From assembly GCF_035953295.1 (NCBI RefSeq), contig NZ_CP108370.1, positions 1,426,001 to 1,490,000 of the forward strand: a stretch of 64,000 nucleotides of DNA. Direction: 5' to 3'. This DNA is from Streptomyces sp. NBC_01335. Its GTDB lineage: Bacteria; Actinomycetota; Actinomycetes; Streptomycetales; Streptomycetaceae. The translations under genes were made by a program, and so were the position numbers. This document shows, piece after piece, positions 19,084-28,419 of this stretch. A model generated the notes under the pieces. It was not told the DNA's origin and did not search any database. It saw nothing but the letters and a program-made list of their open reading frames with translations. Positions within the stretch are counted from its first letter, which is position 1. The number at the start of each line of letters is the position of its first letter.

Positions 19084-20168
19084 CAGAAGACCACCACCGA
19101 ACGCAGCACGTCGCCGTCGTGCATCCGCTCGAAGGCGCGCTCGACGTCGCCGATGCCGATGGTCTCGGTGACGAACGCGGAGAGGTCGATCCGGCCCTGC
19201 TGGTGCAGATCGACGAGCATCGGGAAGTCGCGGGACGGGAGGCAGTCGCCGTACCAGGAGGACTTCAGCGAGCCGCCGCGGCCGAACACGTCGAGGAGGG
19301 GGAGTTCGAGGCGCATCTCGGGCGTGGGGACGCCGACCAGGACGACGGTGCCGGCCAGGTCGCGGGCGTAGAACGCCTGCTGGTACGTCTCGGGGCGGCC
19401 GACCGCCTCGATGACGACGTCGGCGCCGTTGCCGTCGGTGAGGGCGCGGATCGCCTCGACCGGGTCGCTGGTACGGGAGTTGACGGTGTGCGTGGCACCC
19501 ATCTTCTTCGCCGTCTCCAGCTTGCGGTCGTCGATGTCCACGGCGATGATCTTCGCGGCGCCCGCGAGCCGTGCGCCCATGACGGCCGCGTCGCCGACAC
19601 CGCCGCAGCCGATGACCGCGACGGAGTCGCCCCGGCCCACCTCACCGGTGTTGATGGCGGCGCCGATGCCCGCCATGACACCGCAGCCGAGCAGGCCGGC
19701 GACGGCCGGGGACACCTCGGGGTCGACCTTGGTGCACTGGCCGGAGGCCACCAGGGTCTTCTCCGCGAACGCGCCGATGCCGAGCGCCGGGGAGAGTTCG
19801 GTGCCGTCGAGCAGCGTCATCTTCTGCTTGGCGTTGTGGGTGTTGAAGCAGTACCAGGGGCGTCCGCGCAGACAGGCGCGACACTGGCCGCAGACGGCCC
19901 GCCAGTTGAGGATGACGAAGTCGCCGGGGGCGACGTCGGTGACGCCCTCGCCGACCGACTCCACGACGCCCGCCGCCTCGTGGCCGAGGAGGAACGGGAA
20001 CTCGTCGTTGATGCCGCCCTGCTTGTAGTGCAGGTCGGTGTGGCAGACACCGCACGCCTGGATCTTCACCACGGCCTCGCCGGGTCCGGGGTCGGGGATC
20101 ACGATCGTCTCGACCCGCACCGGCTCGTTCTTGCCCGGCGCGATGACACCTTGCACCTGCTGCGGCAT
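19083..20168 (-). CDS. mscR: S-(hydroxymethyl)mycothiol dehydrogenase (MscR)
   Basis: This 361-residue zinc alcohol dehydrogenase oxidises the formaldehyde-mycothiol adduct with NAD; the family also reduces S-nitrosomycothiol. Visible features: catalytic zinc ligands in [14 protein letters not shown] and GHEAAG, the four-Cys structural zinc loop ([15 protein letters not shown]), and the Rossmann motif [10 protein letters not shown]. The start MPQQVQGV has GGAG eight bases upstream; the longer frame has none. Length fits the MscR group. It is the first gene of a two-gene operon with the MBL hydrolase. A hairpin-forming inverted repeat lies 36-72 bases before the ATG. Confidence 0.93.
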   Translation of the reverse strand: MPQQVQGVIAPGKNEPVRVETIVIPDPGPGEAVVKIQACGVCHTDLHYKQGGINDEFPFLLGHEAAGVVESVGEGVTDVAPGDFVILNWRAVCGQCRACLRGRPWYCFNTHNAKQKMTLLDGTELSPALGIGAFAEKTLVASGQCTKVDPEVSPAVAGLLGCGVMAGIGAAINTGEVGRGDSVAVIGCGGVGDAAVMGARLAGAAKIIAVDIDDRKLETAKKMGATHTVNSRTSDPVEAIRALTDGNGADVVIEAVGRPETYQQAFYARDLAGTVVLVGVPTPEMRLELPLLDVFGRGGSLKSSWYGDCLPSRDFPMLVDLHQQGRIDLSAFVTETIGIGDVERAFERMHDGDVLRSVVVF

Positions 20169-20203
20169 ACCCTGGTCTCCTTCTGAAGTGGCGGCCCTGG
20201 GCC

Positions 20204-20240
20204 GTGTCCGACAATCCGCCCGACGGGAATTGCCGGACAC
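20204..20240. promoter_or_regulatory. Inverted repeat upstream of mscR
   Basis: GTGTCCGACAAT (20204-20215) and ATTGCCGGACAC (20229-20240) are inverted with one mismatch, separated by 13 bases that can pair further (CCCG/CGGG). It may be an operator or an mRNA leader hairpin for mscR. No regulator is identifiable. Confidence 0.55.
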
Positions 20241-20336
20241 GACCTGAGCCCCTGCGACGTCCGACCGCTGTCCGAAGATCGAACTCGGACAAAGGTACGC
20301 GCTGCGGGGTGTGCGTGCGCAGATGCGGGCGGGCGG

Positions 20337-21038
20337 TCAGGGCGCGAGTACGTCCAGTTCGTCCAGGGCGCCGAACGCGATCTCGCGGGTGAGCCGCTCG
20401 GCGGCCTCCGCGTCCCCCTCGCGCACCGCCTCGGCGACCCTGACGTGCAGGGTCACGGCGGCCGGGTCGGGGTCTTCGAACATCACCTGGTGGTGGGTGC
20501 GGCCGGCCAGGACCTCGGCGACGACGTCCCCGAGCCGGGCGAACATCTCGTTGCCCGAGGCGTTCAGCACCACCCGGTGGAAGGCGATGTCGTGGCGGAG
20601 GTACTCCTCCAGCCGCTGGCCGCGCGAGGTCTCGACCATGCCGAGAGCGCATTCGGTGAGGGCCGCGCACTGGGCGGGGGAGGCGTAGCGGGCGGCGAGG
20701 GAGGCGGCGACGGGCTCGATCGCGGACCGGAGCACGGTCAGCGAGCGGAGCTGGCGCGGGCGGTCGGCGCCGGCCAGCCGCCAGCGGATGACCCGGGGGT
20801 CGTAGACGTTCCACGCCTCGGTGGGGCGTACGGTCACGCCGACCCGGCGCCTGGACTCGACGAGGTGCATCGACTCCAGGACGCGCACCACTTCGCGGAC
20901 GACCGTGCGGGAGACCTCGAACCGCTGGGCGATCTCGTCGGTGCGCAGTACGTCGCCGGGCCTGCGCTCCCCCGAGGTGATCTCCAGACCCAGGGCGTCC
21001 AGCACATGCGTATGGAGCCCCTGGCTCGTCGTGGTCAT
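20337..21038 (-). CDS. gntR: FadR/GntR-family repressor of the gluconate operon
   Basis: The 233-residue regulator has an N-terminal winged helix (LGLEITSGERRPGDVLRTDEIAQRFEVSRTVVREVVRVLESMHLVESRRRVGVTV is the GntR region; key motif SRTVVREVVRVLE) and a helical FCD ligand domain (LRSAIEPVAASLAARYA, HDIAFHRVVLNASGN, HVRVAEAVREGD) with metal-site His residues. It is transcribed away from gntK-gntP; the roughly 300-base gap carries three repeated motifs that are its likely operators. By family and context it releases DNA in response to gluconate or a phosphorylated derivative. Confidence 0.88.
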   Translation of the reverse strand: MTTTSQGLHTHVLDALGLEITSGERRPGDVLRTDEIAQRFEVSRTVVREVVRVLESMHLVESRRRVGVTVRPTEAWNVYDPRVIRWRLAGADRPRQLRSLTVLRSAIEPVAASLAARYASPAQCAALTECALGMVETSRGQRLEEYLRHDIAFHRVVLNASGNEMFARLGDVVAEVLAGRTHHQVMFEDPDPAAVTLHVRVAEAVREGDAEAAERLTREIAFGALDELDVLAP

Positions 21039-21222
21039 GGGGCAAGGGTACGGGGCGATTCCAGGACACCACGGGCGGCCTGCGGCGGGGGACGCCCGCG
21101 TCCGGTGTGACGGGCGGGGGCCGGGGAAGGCGCCGGATGCCGGTGCCGCTCCGGGGGGTCCGGAAGCACGCCGGTGGATTGTTCCGGCGGGCTGAACGCG
21201 GGCTGAACCACCCCGGGGGCCA

Positions 21223-21280
21223 TTAAGTACGACCGATTAAGTACGACGTTTACGTCACACTCGCTTGAATAAGTACGACC
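21223..21280. promoter_or_regulatory. Three TAAGTACGAC repeats, probable GntR operators
   Basis: TTAAGTACGACC (21223-21234), TTAAGTACGACG (21237-21248) and ATAAGTACGACC (21269-21280) are direct repeats spaced 14 and 32 bases. The third copy extends to TAAGTACGACCTAA, an imperfect palindrome of form TnAGnnCGnnCTnA. They lie 55-112 bases upstream of the gntK ATG in the divergent gntR/gntK region. Confidence 0.75.
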
Positions 21281-21334
21281 TAATGAGTTTCAGTAGCGCG
21301 ACGGACCGATGTCGAAGAAGACAGCGAGGCACCA

Positions 21335-21844
21335 ATGAGCACCCCCCACGTCGTCGTGGTGATGGGCGTGGCAGGGACCGGCAAGACCACGATCGGCCCC
21401 CTGCTCGCCACCGCGCTGGGCGTCCCGTACGCCGAGGGCGACGACTTCCACCCCGAGTCGAACATCGCCAAGATGTCCGCCGGTACCCCGCTGGACGACT
21501 CGGACCGCTGGCCCTGGCTGGACGCCATCGGGCAGTGGGCGCACGGCCGGGCCGGGCTCGGCGGTGTCGTCTCCAGCTCGGCGCTCAAGCGGGTCTACCG
21601 CGACCGGCTGCGCGCCGAGGCACCCGACGCCGTCTTCCTGCACCTGACCGGAGACCGCGCCCTCATCGAGGGGCGGATGTCCGCGCGCAAGGGCCATTTC
21701 ATGCCGACCGCCCTGCTCGACTCGCAGTTCGCCACCCTCCAGCCGCTGGAGGCGGACGAGGCGGGCGTCGAGGTCGACGTGACCGGCACCCCCGAAGAAA
21801 TCACCGAACGAGCCGTCGCCGCGCTGCGCCGGCTCGCGAGTTAA
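21335..21844 (+). CDS. gntK: Gluconokinase
   Basis: The 169-residue kinase phosphorylates gluconate to 6-phosphogluconate with ATP, feeding the pentose phosphate pathway. The N-terminal P-loop GVAGTGKTT, the gluconate-site region EGDDFHPESNIAKMSAGTPLDDSDRWPWL, SCSAL-like SSSALKRVYRD, and GHFMPTALLDSQFATLQPLE are all family hallmarks, and length is standard. The GntP gene follows after 12 bases, so the two form an operon under GntR. Confidence 0.95.
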   Translation: MSTPHVVVVMGVAGTGKTTIGPLLATALGVPYAEGDDFHPESNIAKMSAGTPLDDSDRWPWLDAIGQWAHGRAGLGGVVSSSALKRVYRDRLRAEAPDAVFLHLTGDRALIEGRMSARKGHFMPTALLDSQFATLQPLEADEAGVEVDVTGTPEEITERAVAALRRLAS

Positions 21845-21856
21845 GGACCCCTCACC

Positions 21857-23254
21857 GTGACCAGTCTCAGCGTCGAGACGTTGGCAGCGGACGCCGTCGA
21901 TCCCATCACCTCCGCGGGCAACGCGCAGTTGGGCATCGCCGTCGTCGCCGGCATCGCCGTCATCGTCCTGCTCATCACCAAGTTCAAGCTGCACGCCTTC
22001 CTGGCGCTCACCATCGGCTCGCTGGCGCTCGGCTCCTTCGCCGGGGCACCGCTGGAGAAGACGATCGCCAGCTTCACGGCGGGGCTCGGCTCCACCGTCG
22101 CGGGCGTCGGCGTCCTCATCGCGCTCGGCGCGATACTCGGCAAACTGCTCGCCGACTCCGGCGGTGCCGATCAGATCGTGGACACCATCCTCGCCAGGGC
22201 GAGCGGCCGGGCGATGCCCTGGGCGATGGTGCTGATCGCGTCCATCATCGGCCTGCCGCTCTTCTTCGAGGTCGGCATCGTGCTGCTGATCCCGGTGGTG
22301 CTGCTCGTCGCCAAGCGCGGCAACTACTCGCTGATGCGGATCGGCATCCCGGCGCTCGCCGGTCTCTCCGTGATGCACGGCCTGATTCCCCCGCACCCCG
22401 GCCCGCTCGTCGCGATCGACGCGCTCGACGCCAACCTCGGCGTCACGCTGGCCCTCGGTGTGGTCGTCGCCATTCCGACCGTGATCCTCGCCGGTCCGGT
22501 CTTCTCCCGGATCGCCGCCCGCTGGGTGGACATCAAGGCGCCCGAGGGCATGGTCCCCGAGCGTGCCTCGGAGGACCTGGAGCGCCGTCCGAGCTTCGGC
22601 GCGACGCTGGCCACCGTGCTGCTGCCGGTCGTGCTGATGCTGGCGAAGGCCCTGGTCGACATCGTCGTGGACGACCCCGAGAACGGCGTCCAGAAGGTCA
22701 CGGACGTCGTCGGCTCCCCGCTGATCGCCCTCCTCGCCGCGGTGATCGTCGGCATGTTCACGCTGGGCCGGGCCGCCGGGTTCACCAAGGACCGGCTGGC
22801 CGGCACCGTCGAGAAGTCGCTCGCCCCGATCGCGGGCGTACTGCTGATCGTCGGCGCGGGCGGTGGCTTCAAGCAGACGCTGATCGACGCCGGCGTGGGC
22901 CGGATGATCCTGGAGTTCTCCGAGAACTGGTCGATCCCCGCGCTGCTGCTCGGCTGGCTGATCGCGGTCGGTATCCGGCTCGCGACCGGTTCGGCGACGG
23001 TGGCGACCATCTCGGCGGCCGGTCTGGTCGCCCCGCTGGCGGCCGACATGTCGACCGCCCACGCCGCCCTGCTGGTCCTCGCCGTCGGCGCGGGCTCGCT
23101 CTTCTTCAGCCACGTCAACGACGCGGGTTTCTGGCTGGTGAAGGAGTACTTCGGGATGGACGTCGGCCAGACGGTCAAGACCTGGTCGGTGATGGAGAGC
23201 ATCATCTCCGTCTGCTCGCTGGTCTTCATCCTGCTCCTCTCCCTGGTGTTGTAG
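21857..23254 (+). CDS. gntP: Gluconate permease, GntP family
   Basis: The 465-residue inner-membrane symporter has about 12 hydrophobic segments and GntP-family sequence (KTIASFTAGLGSTVAGVGVLIALGAILGKLLADSGGA; PPHPGP; LATGSATVATISAAGL; GSLFFSHVNDAGFWLVKEYF; key short motifs SHVNDAGFW and IPPHPGP). It imports gluconate for the kinase encoded just upstream. The start is a GTG 12 bases after the gntK stop. A strong hairpin follows 50 bases after the stop codon. Confidence 0.94.
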   Translation: MTSLSVETLAADAVDPITSAGNAQLGIAVVAGIAVIVLLITKFKLHAFLALTIGSLALGSFAGAPLEKTIASFTAGLGSTVAGVGVLIALGAILGKLLADSGGADQIVDTILARASGRAMPWAMVLIASIIGLPLFFEVGIVLLIPVVLLVAKRGNYSLMRIGIPALAGLSVMHGLIPPHPGPLVAIDALDANLGVTLALGVVVAIPTVILAGPVFSRIAARWVDIKAPEGMVPERASEDLERRPSFGATLATVLLPVVLMLAKALVDIVVDDPENGVQKVTDVVGSPLIALLAAVIVGMFTLGRAAGFTKDRLAGTVEKSLAPIAGVLLIVGAGGGFKQTLIDAGVGRMILEFSENWSIPALLLGWLIAVGIRLATGSATVATISAAGLVAPLAADMSTAHAALLVLAVGAGSLFFSHVNDAGFWLVKEYFGMDVGQTVKTWSVMESIISVCSLVFILLLSLVL

Positions 23255-23303
23255 GGCCCCACGCGGGGTTCCTGACGGCCCCCCGCCCCTGCTTCCCCGG
23301 GTC

Positions 23304-23333
23304 CCCCGCCGGGAGCCGACGCTCCCGGCGGGG
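23304..23333. terminator. Bidirectional terminator between gntP and the FAD dehydrogenase
   Basis: CCCCGCCGGGAGC and GCTCCCGGCGGGG form a perfect 13-bp stem with loop CGAC. A second inverted pair (GGCGCCCGACC at 23341 with GGTCGGGCGTC near 23388) lies between it and the convergent gene's stop. Confidence 0.85.
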
Positions 23334-23423
23334 CCACGAAGGCGCCCGACCGTTCCGGTACGCATGCCCACACATGTCTCCCGGACAGGTCGGGCGTCTT
23401 CGTACGTCCGAGGGCTGTGACGG

Positions 23424-25079
23424 TCAGCCGAGGGCCGCCGCGGCCGCCCGGCCCGCCGTGCGGCCGGAGAAGATGCAGCCGCCGAGGAAGGTGCCCTCCA
23501 GCGAGCGGTAGCCGTGCACCCCGCCGCCGCCGAACCCGGCCGCCTCCCCCGCCGCGTACACCCCGGGCAGCGGGGAGCCGTCCGCCGTGAGTACCCGGGA
23601 GGAGAGGTCCGTCTCCAGCCCGCCGAGCGACTTGCGGGTGAGGATGTTCAGCCGGACGGCGATCAGCGGTCCGGCCTTCGGGTCGAGGATGCGGTGCGGC
23701 TTCGCCGTGCGGATCAGCTTGTCGCCGAGGTACGAGCGCGCCCCATGGATCGCCGTGATCTGGAGGTCCTTGGTGAACGGGTTGGCGATCTCCCGGTCGC
23801 GGGCGGTGATCTCGCGGCGCAGTTCGTCCTCGTCGATGAGCCCGTCGCCGGTCAGCGCGTTCATGCCCCTCACGAGCGCGCCGAGATCGTCTTCCACGAC
23901 GAAGTCCACGCCGTGGTCCATGAACGCCTTGACCGGTCCGGGGACCTCGGCGCGGGCCCGGCCGATGACGTCGCGGACCGACTTGCCGGTGAGGTCCGGG
24001 TTCTGCTCGGAGCCGGAGAGCGCGAACTCCTTGCCGATGATCCGCTGGTCCAGCACGAACCAGGTGTAGTCGTACCCGGACTTCATGATGTGTTCGAGGG
24101 TGCCGAGGGTATCGAAGCCGGGGAAGAGCGGGACCGGCAGCCGCTTGCCCCGGGCGTCGAACCAGAGGGAGGACGGGCCGGGCAGGATGCGGATGGCGTG
24201 CTTGTCCCAGACCGGGTTCCAGTTCTCGATGCCCTCGGTGTAGTGCCACATCCGGTCGCGGTTGATGTGGTGGGCCCCGGCCTCCTCGGCGACGCCGAGC
24301 ATCAGCCCGTCGACGTGGGCGGGCACACCGGAGAGCATCTTCGCGGGCGGCGTGCCGAGCCGCTCCGGCCACTGGGCCCGTACGAGGTCGTGGTTGCCGC
24401 CGATGCCGCCGGAGGTGACGATCACCGCCTGGGCCCGCAGCTCGAAGGCGCCGGTGGCGGCCCGGCTGCTGGCGGTGCCGCGCTCGGCGGCGCTGGGCTC
24501 CAGGATCTCGCCGGTCACGGTGTCGACGGCGCCCCCGGTGCGGCCGAGGCCCGTCACCCGGTGCCGGAAGCGGAACCGGACGAGCCCCTTGGCGACGCCC
24601 TCGCGCACCCGCCGCTCGAAGGGGGCGACGACCCCGGGGCCGGTGCCCCAGGTGATGTGGAAGCGGGGGACGGAGTTGCCGTGGCCGGTCGCGTCGTAGC
24701 CGCCGCGCTCGGCCCAGCCGACCACCGGGAAGAGCCGCAGCCCCTGCGCGCGCAGCCAGGAGCGCTTCTCGCCGGCGGCGAAGTCGACGTACGCCTCGGC
24801 CCACTTCTTCGGCCAGTGGTCCTCCTTCCGGTCGAAGCCGGCCGTGCCGAACCAGTCCTGGAGGGCCAGCTCCCGGCTGTCCTTGATCCGGAACCGGCGC
24901 TGCTCCGGCGAGTCGACGAGGAAGAGGCCGCCGAAGGACCAGTGCGCCTGGCCCCCCAGCGACTGCTCGGGTTCCTGGTCGAGCAGGATCACGGAGCGCC
25001 CCGCGTCGGCCAGCTCCGCCGTGGCGGCCAGCCCCGCGAGGCCGGCTCCGATCACGATCACGTCGGCGTCGTACGCCAT
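23424..25079 (-). CDS. FAD-binding dehydrogenase (KstD/fumarate reductase flavoprotein family)
   Basis: This 551-residue flavoprotein starts with the dinucleotide-binding motif DVIVIGAGLAGLAATAELADAG and ends with the second FAD contact (GSPLPGVYAAGEAAGFGGGGVHGYRSLEGTFLGGCIFSG; key part GVYAAGEAAGFGG). The FAD_binding_2 family includes 3-ketosteroid dehydrogenases and fumarate reductases; this one matches the conserved 'FAD-binding dehydrogenase' group of streptomycetes, whose substrate is unsettled. ATG 25079 is chosen because GAAGGA lies eight bases upstream; ATG 25088 is too close to that site. It converges on gntP. Confidence 0.85.
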   Translation of the reverse strand: MAYDADVIVIGAGLAGLAATAELADAGRSVILLDQEPEQSLGGQAHWSFGGLFLVDSPEQRRFRIKDSRELALQDWFGTAGFDRKEDHWPKKWAEAYVDFAAGEKRSWLRAQGLRLFPVVGWAERGGYDATGHGNSVPRFHITWGTGPGVVAPFERRVREGVAKGLVRFRFRHRVTGLGRTGGAVDTVTGEILEPSAAERGTASSRAATGAFELRAQAVIVTSGGIGGNHDLVRAQWPERLGTPPAKMLSGVPAHVDGLMLGVAEEAGAHHINRDRMWHYTEGIENWNPVWDKHAIRILPGPSSLWFDARGKRLPVPLFPGFDTLGTLEHIMKSGYDYTWFVLDQRIIGKEFALSGSEQNPDLTGKSVRDVIGRARAEVPGPVKAFMDHGVDFVVEDDLGALVRGMNALTGDGLIDEDELRREITARDREIANPFTKDLQITAIHGARSYLGDKLIRTAKPHRILDPKAGPLIAVRLNILTRKSLGGLETDLSSRVLTADGSPLPGVYAAGEAAGFGGGGVHGYRSLEGTFLGGCIFSGRTAGRAAAAALG

Positions 25080-25369
25080 GGGTTCCATCCTTCGGGCGAG
25101 GCGGTGCGGAATCCGGCCGGGGCGCGGCACCGGGACGGGGCGGCGGACGTGCGTGGGAGCGCAAGCCGGTGTCCCGCAGGGCGGTCCGTGGAAGGTCCCG
25201 GAGGTCCCGGAGGTCGCGGAGTGCGGAAGTTACTCGTGCGTCAGATCTTCGGCACCCCCCGAGGCCGGAGTCAACAGGCCGGTCGGACCAATCTCACCGC
25301 TCCCCTACACCGAGGGGCATATCGTTCGGAACACACCGTTTCCGCCCGCCCGATCCGAGGAAGAAACCT

Positions 25370-26278
25370 GTGTCCTTGCTGGTCGTCCTCCTCTCCGTGG
25401 GCGCGGCGGCGTGCCTGGGTTTCGGCTTCGTCCTGCAACAGGACGCCGCCCGCCGCGCCCCGATGAGCGATTTCCTCTCCCCCCGGCTGCTGCTCGACCT
25501 GATGAAGGTGCGGAGCTGGCTGGCCGGCATCGGTTTCATGGTCTGCGGGATGGTGCTCGGGGCGCTGGCCCTCGGCCAGGGCGAGCTGTCGGTGGTGGAA
25601 CCGCTGCTGGCGACCAACCTGCTCTTCGCGCTGGGGCTGTCGCGCGGCCTCACCGGACAGCGGCTCGGCCGCCAGGGGTGGAGCGGGCTCGTGCTGCTCT
25701 CCTGCGGGGTCGCCGCGTTCCTGCTGGCTGGTCAGCCGACCGGCGGTCAGGCGGAGACCGACCCGCTGCGGCACTGGCTGATCATCGGCGTGGTGGTGGG
25801 GCTCGCGCTGGTGCTCGCCGCCTCCGCCCGGCACGCCCGCCCCGCGGTGGCACCCTCGCTGCTGGCCCTGGCGGCGGGGCTGCTGTACGGACTCCAGGAC
25901 GCCCTGACCCGGGAGAGCGGCCAGCTGCTGACCGACGGCGGCTGGCCCGCGCTGGTGGGCAGCTGGCAGCCGTACGTCGTGCTGGTGATCGGCGTGACCG
26001 GGCTGATCCTGGTGCAGAGCGCGTTCGAGATGGCGCCGCTGCGGATGTCGCTGCCCGCCCTGACCGCCGCCCAGCCGCTGGCGGGGATCGCCTGCGGCAT
26101 CGGTTTCCTCGGCGACCAGGTGCGTACGGACCCGGCGGCGCTGGCGGGCCAGGCGGCCGGGCTGGCGGCGATCATCGCCGGGATCGTGCTGCTCGGGCTG
26201 CATCCGGCGCTGCCGGGCGGCAAGGGCGGCGCCCATCCCGCCCGGGACCTGCTGCCCACGGACGGCGGCGGGGTCTGA
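25370..26278 (+). CDS. DMT-superfamily membrane protein (EamA-like)
   Basis: The 302-residue protein is almost entirely hydrophobic, with about nine or ten membrane segments and internal gene-duplication symmetry. MSLLVVLLSVGAAACLGFGFVLQQDAARRAP and LALGQGELSVVEPLLATNLLFAL are typical of the DMT 'multidrug/NIPA-like' group. The GTG start at 25370 has GAGGAAG seven bases upstream. The upstream longer frame is Arg-rich and unsupported. Substrate unknown. It diverges from the FAD dehydrogenase and converges on the 642-residue unknown gene. Confidence 0.75.
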   Translation: MSLLVVLLSVGAAACLGFGFVLQQDAARRAPMSDFLSPRLLLDLMKVRSWLAGIGFMVCGMVLGALALGQGELSVVEPLLATNLLFALGLSRGLTGQRLGRQGWSGLVLLSCGVAAFLLAGQPTGGQAETDPLRHWLIIGVVVGLALVLAASARHARPAVAPSLLALAAGLLYGLQDALTRESGQLLTDGGWPALVGSWQPYVVLVIGVTGLILVQSAFEMAPLRMSLPALTAAQPLAGIACGIGFLGDQVRTDPAALAGQAAGLAAIIAGIVLLGLHPALPGGKGGAHPARDLLPTDGGGV

Positions 26279-26330
26279 CCGGACACCGCCTGGCCGGCCG
26301 CGACCCCGGCCATGATCCGCCGGACACCGC

Positions 26331-28259
26331 CTACGGCCACGGGTAGCCGAGCGCCCGGGCGTGCTCGGCGGAGCCGCCCCGCACCTGGGCGTACTCCTTC
26401 GGATCCTCGGTGGCCAGCCGGTGGAGCGCCGCCGCCGCCCGGTCCTCGGGCGGCGCCCCGTCGTCGGGCAGGTGCCAGACGAACTGGAGCCAGGGGCCGG
26501 TGCGGTCCCGCCGCCCCTCCGCGAGGCCGGGCCAATAGGTGAAGGCGAGCGTGGTGGCTTCGGGATCGTGGTGGTCGGTGCCGGTCCAGTCCTGCCGGAG
26601 ATCCCATCGGGTGAGGAGCGCGGGCCGTTCCCGCAGTCCCTCCTCGACGAGCCGGGCGGTCGCGGCGGCCGGCCACTCCCAGGCCCGGTCCGCTGCGGCC
26701 CGCTCGATCTCGGCGTCGTAGGCGGCGGCGTCGAAGCGTTCCGTGCCGAGCCGCGGCGGGTTGCCGAGGCTCTGCCGCCAGTCGGACCACACCACTTCGT
26801 CCCCGTCCCGGCGGATCGTGACGTACAGCGCCCCGCAGCAGCCCTCGGTGCACCAGGCCTCGGCGAGCCGCACCTCGTGGGGTTCGGCGGTGGCGCGCAG
26901 CGCGCCCCGGTCGAGCAGGTGGGCGGGTGTCCCCGCGGGGCCCTTGCCGAAGTGCGCGGGCACCAGCGGGAGGCCGTCGAGCAGCAGACGGGTCTCAGGG
27001 GACTGCCGGTACGCCGGATCGCGCAGGGTCGGCTCCACCCGCAGTCGGCCGTACGGCGCCGGGCCGGCCAGGAGCCGGGGCAGGGTCTGCCGGTACCACC
27101 TGACGCGCCGGTACTCGTCGGCCTCCTGGCGGCCCGACGGAAGGTGTGCGCCGACGGCGGCCCACTCCGGCGCGGACAGCCGTGACCTCAGGGTCTCCAG
27201 GAGCGCTTCGCGCCGGCCGGGCGGCCAGGGCAGGAGCAGGCTCGGCCCGCTGCGCAGTTCCAGGGCGAGGGAGAGGAGGAGAACGCCGCGGCCGGGATCG
27301 GGGGTGAGCCGCGCGGCCCCGGCGATCACCGCTTCGTACACGGCGACGGCGTCCTCGTAGGCGAGGAGTTCGACCTGGCTGTCGTAGGTCGACGCCATCA
27401 TGACGAGCAGGTGGCCCGCCCGCTCCAGCAGGCGGGGATCGACGGGGTCGGTGCGGACCAGGTCGGCGAGGAGCATCGCCTCGGCGACCCTGCGGGCTTG
27501 AGTGGGACCCATGTCCCGTGGCGTGACCGGCACTTCCAGGAGCCTTCGGCGGGCGGCGGGTTCGTCCTGGCCGGTCAGCGCGTCGACGAGGGCCCGCAGT
27601 TCCCCCTTCCTGACGCGGCCACCGAGCCAGAGCCGGGCGGCCGCGGGGCGGTCGAGTCCGTCCAGCGCCTGCACGACCGGTGACAGGAAGTCCCGCAGCA
27701 GGCCGAGGACGCGGAGGTACGGGACGTCCTCGGGTGCTCCGAGGCGGGCGAGGAGGCCGATGCCGACACTCACCGCTGCCACGCTCGTACCGTGGCGCAC
27801 CAGTCGCCGGGCGAGGGCGAGGGCGGCGGTCCTGTCCTCCAGCGGCAGGTGCGCGACGGCGGCTCGGACGGGCCGCTCCCCCGTGCCCTGCTCGCGCAGC
27901 GCCCGGTGGACACGCTCCGCCGCGCGCTCGGCGTCGGGGTCGGTCAGCAGGGGTGCGAGCAGTCGGCGTGCGGTCTCCTTGCTCGCGGCGAAGCCCGCGA
28001 CGGAGTTCTCGGCGAAACCGTCCGCGGAGCTTTCGGCGGAACCGCCTGCGGAACTTGCGGCGGAGGAACGTCCGGGCGTGCCCGGTGTCCCGTTCTCGGG
28101 AGCGTCGCTCTTCGGGGTGCGCTCGGGGCGTGCCGCGTCCGGCAGCGCGAAGCCGCGGCCGGGTGGGCGTCCGTCGGGCGCCGCGTGGAGCAGCCGCAGC
28201 GCCTGGTCGTACAGGGAGGTCCGGGGTGTGAGCGTCTCGCGCTCTTCCGGGGCGCTCAC
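26331..28259 (-). CDS. Unknown 642-residue protein
   Basis: I do not recognise this family. The reading frame is clearly coding (GC-rich third positions, long conserved-looking C-terminus). Residues about 1-90 are Ala/Ser/Gly-rich, including a degenerate run based on codons for SAESSADGFAENSVAGFA. The middle is leucine-rich and helical with HEAT-like segments. The C-terminal 300 residues hold RLAEAWCTEGCCGALYVTIRRDGDEVVWSDWR and TLAFTYWPGLAEGRRDRTGPWLQFVWHLPDD, a compact beta-rich part with a Cys cluster. GTG 28259 is the best start, but no clear ribosome binding site precedes it. It diverges from a Nudix gene. Confidence 0.7.
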   Translation of the reverse strand: MSAPEERETLTPRTSLYDQALRLLHAAPDGRPPGRGFALPDAARPERTPKSDAPENGTPGTPGRSSAASSAGGSAESSADGFAENSVAGFAASKETARRLLAPLLTDPDAERAAERVHRALREQGTGERPVRAAVAHLPLEDRTAALALARRLVRHGTSVAAVSVGIGLLARLGAPEDVPYLRVLGLLRDFLSPVVQALDGLDRPAAARLWLGGRVRKGELRALVDALTGQDEPAARRRLLEVPVTPRDMGPTQARRVAEAMLLADLVRTDPVDPRLLERAGHLLVMMASTYDSQVELLAYEDAVAVYEAVIAGAARLTPDPGRGVLLLSLALELRSGPSLLLPWPPGRREALLETLRSRLSAPEWAAVGAHLPSGRQEADEYRRVRWYRQTLPRLLAGPAPYGRLRVEPTLRDPAYRQSPETRLLLDGLPLVPAHFGKGPAGTPAHLLDRGALRATAEPHEVRLAEAWCTEGCCGALYVTIRRDGDEVVWSDWRQSLGNPPRLGTERFDAAAYDAEIERAAADRAWEWPAAATARLVEEGLRERPALLTRWDLRQDWTGTDHHDPEATTLAFTYWPGLAEGRRDRTGPWLQFVWHLPDDGAPPEDRAAAALHRLATEDPKEYAQVRGGSAEHARALGYPWP

Positions 28260-28419
28260 AGGGCGGAGTGGTGCTCGATTCCGTAGGTCATGGCGGGAGT
28301 CTGGCAGCCGCCCACCGCGCGTACAAAGGGTTTTCGGCGGTGTCTCTCCCGCTGCCGGGCGCCGTCCGGCCGCCGTCCGCCCCGGGTGGATGCCGGTGGG
28401 GTGCTGTTGGATGGGCGGC

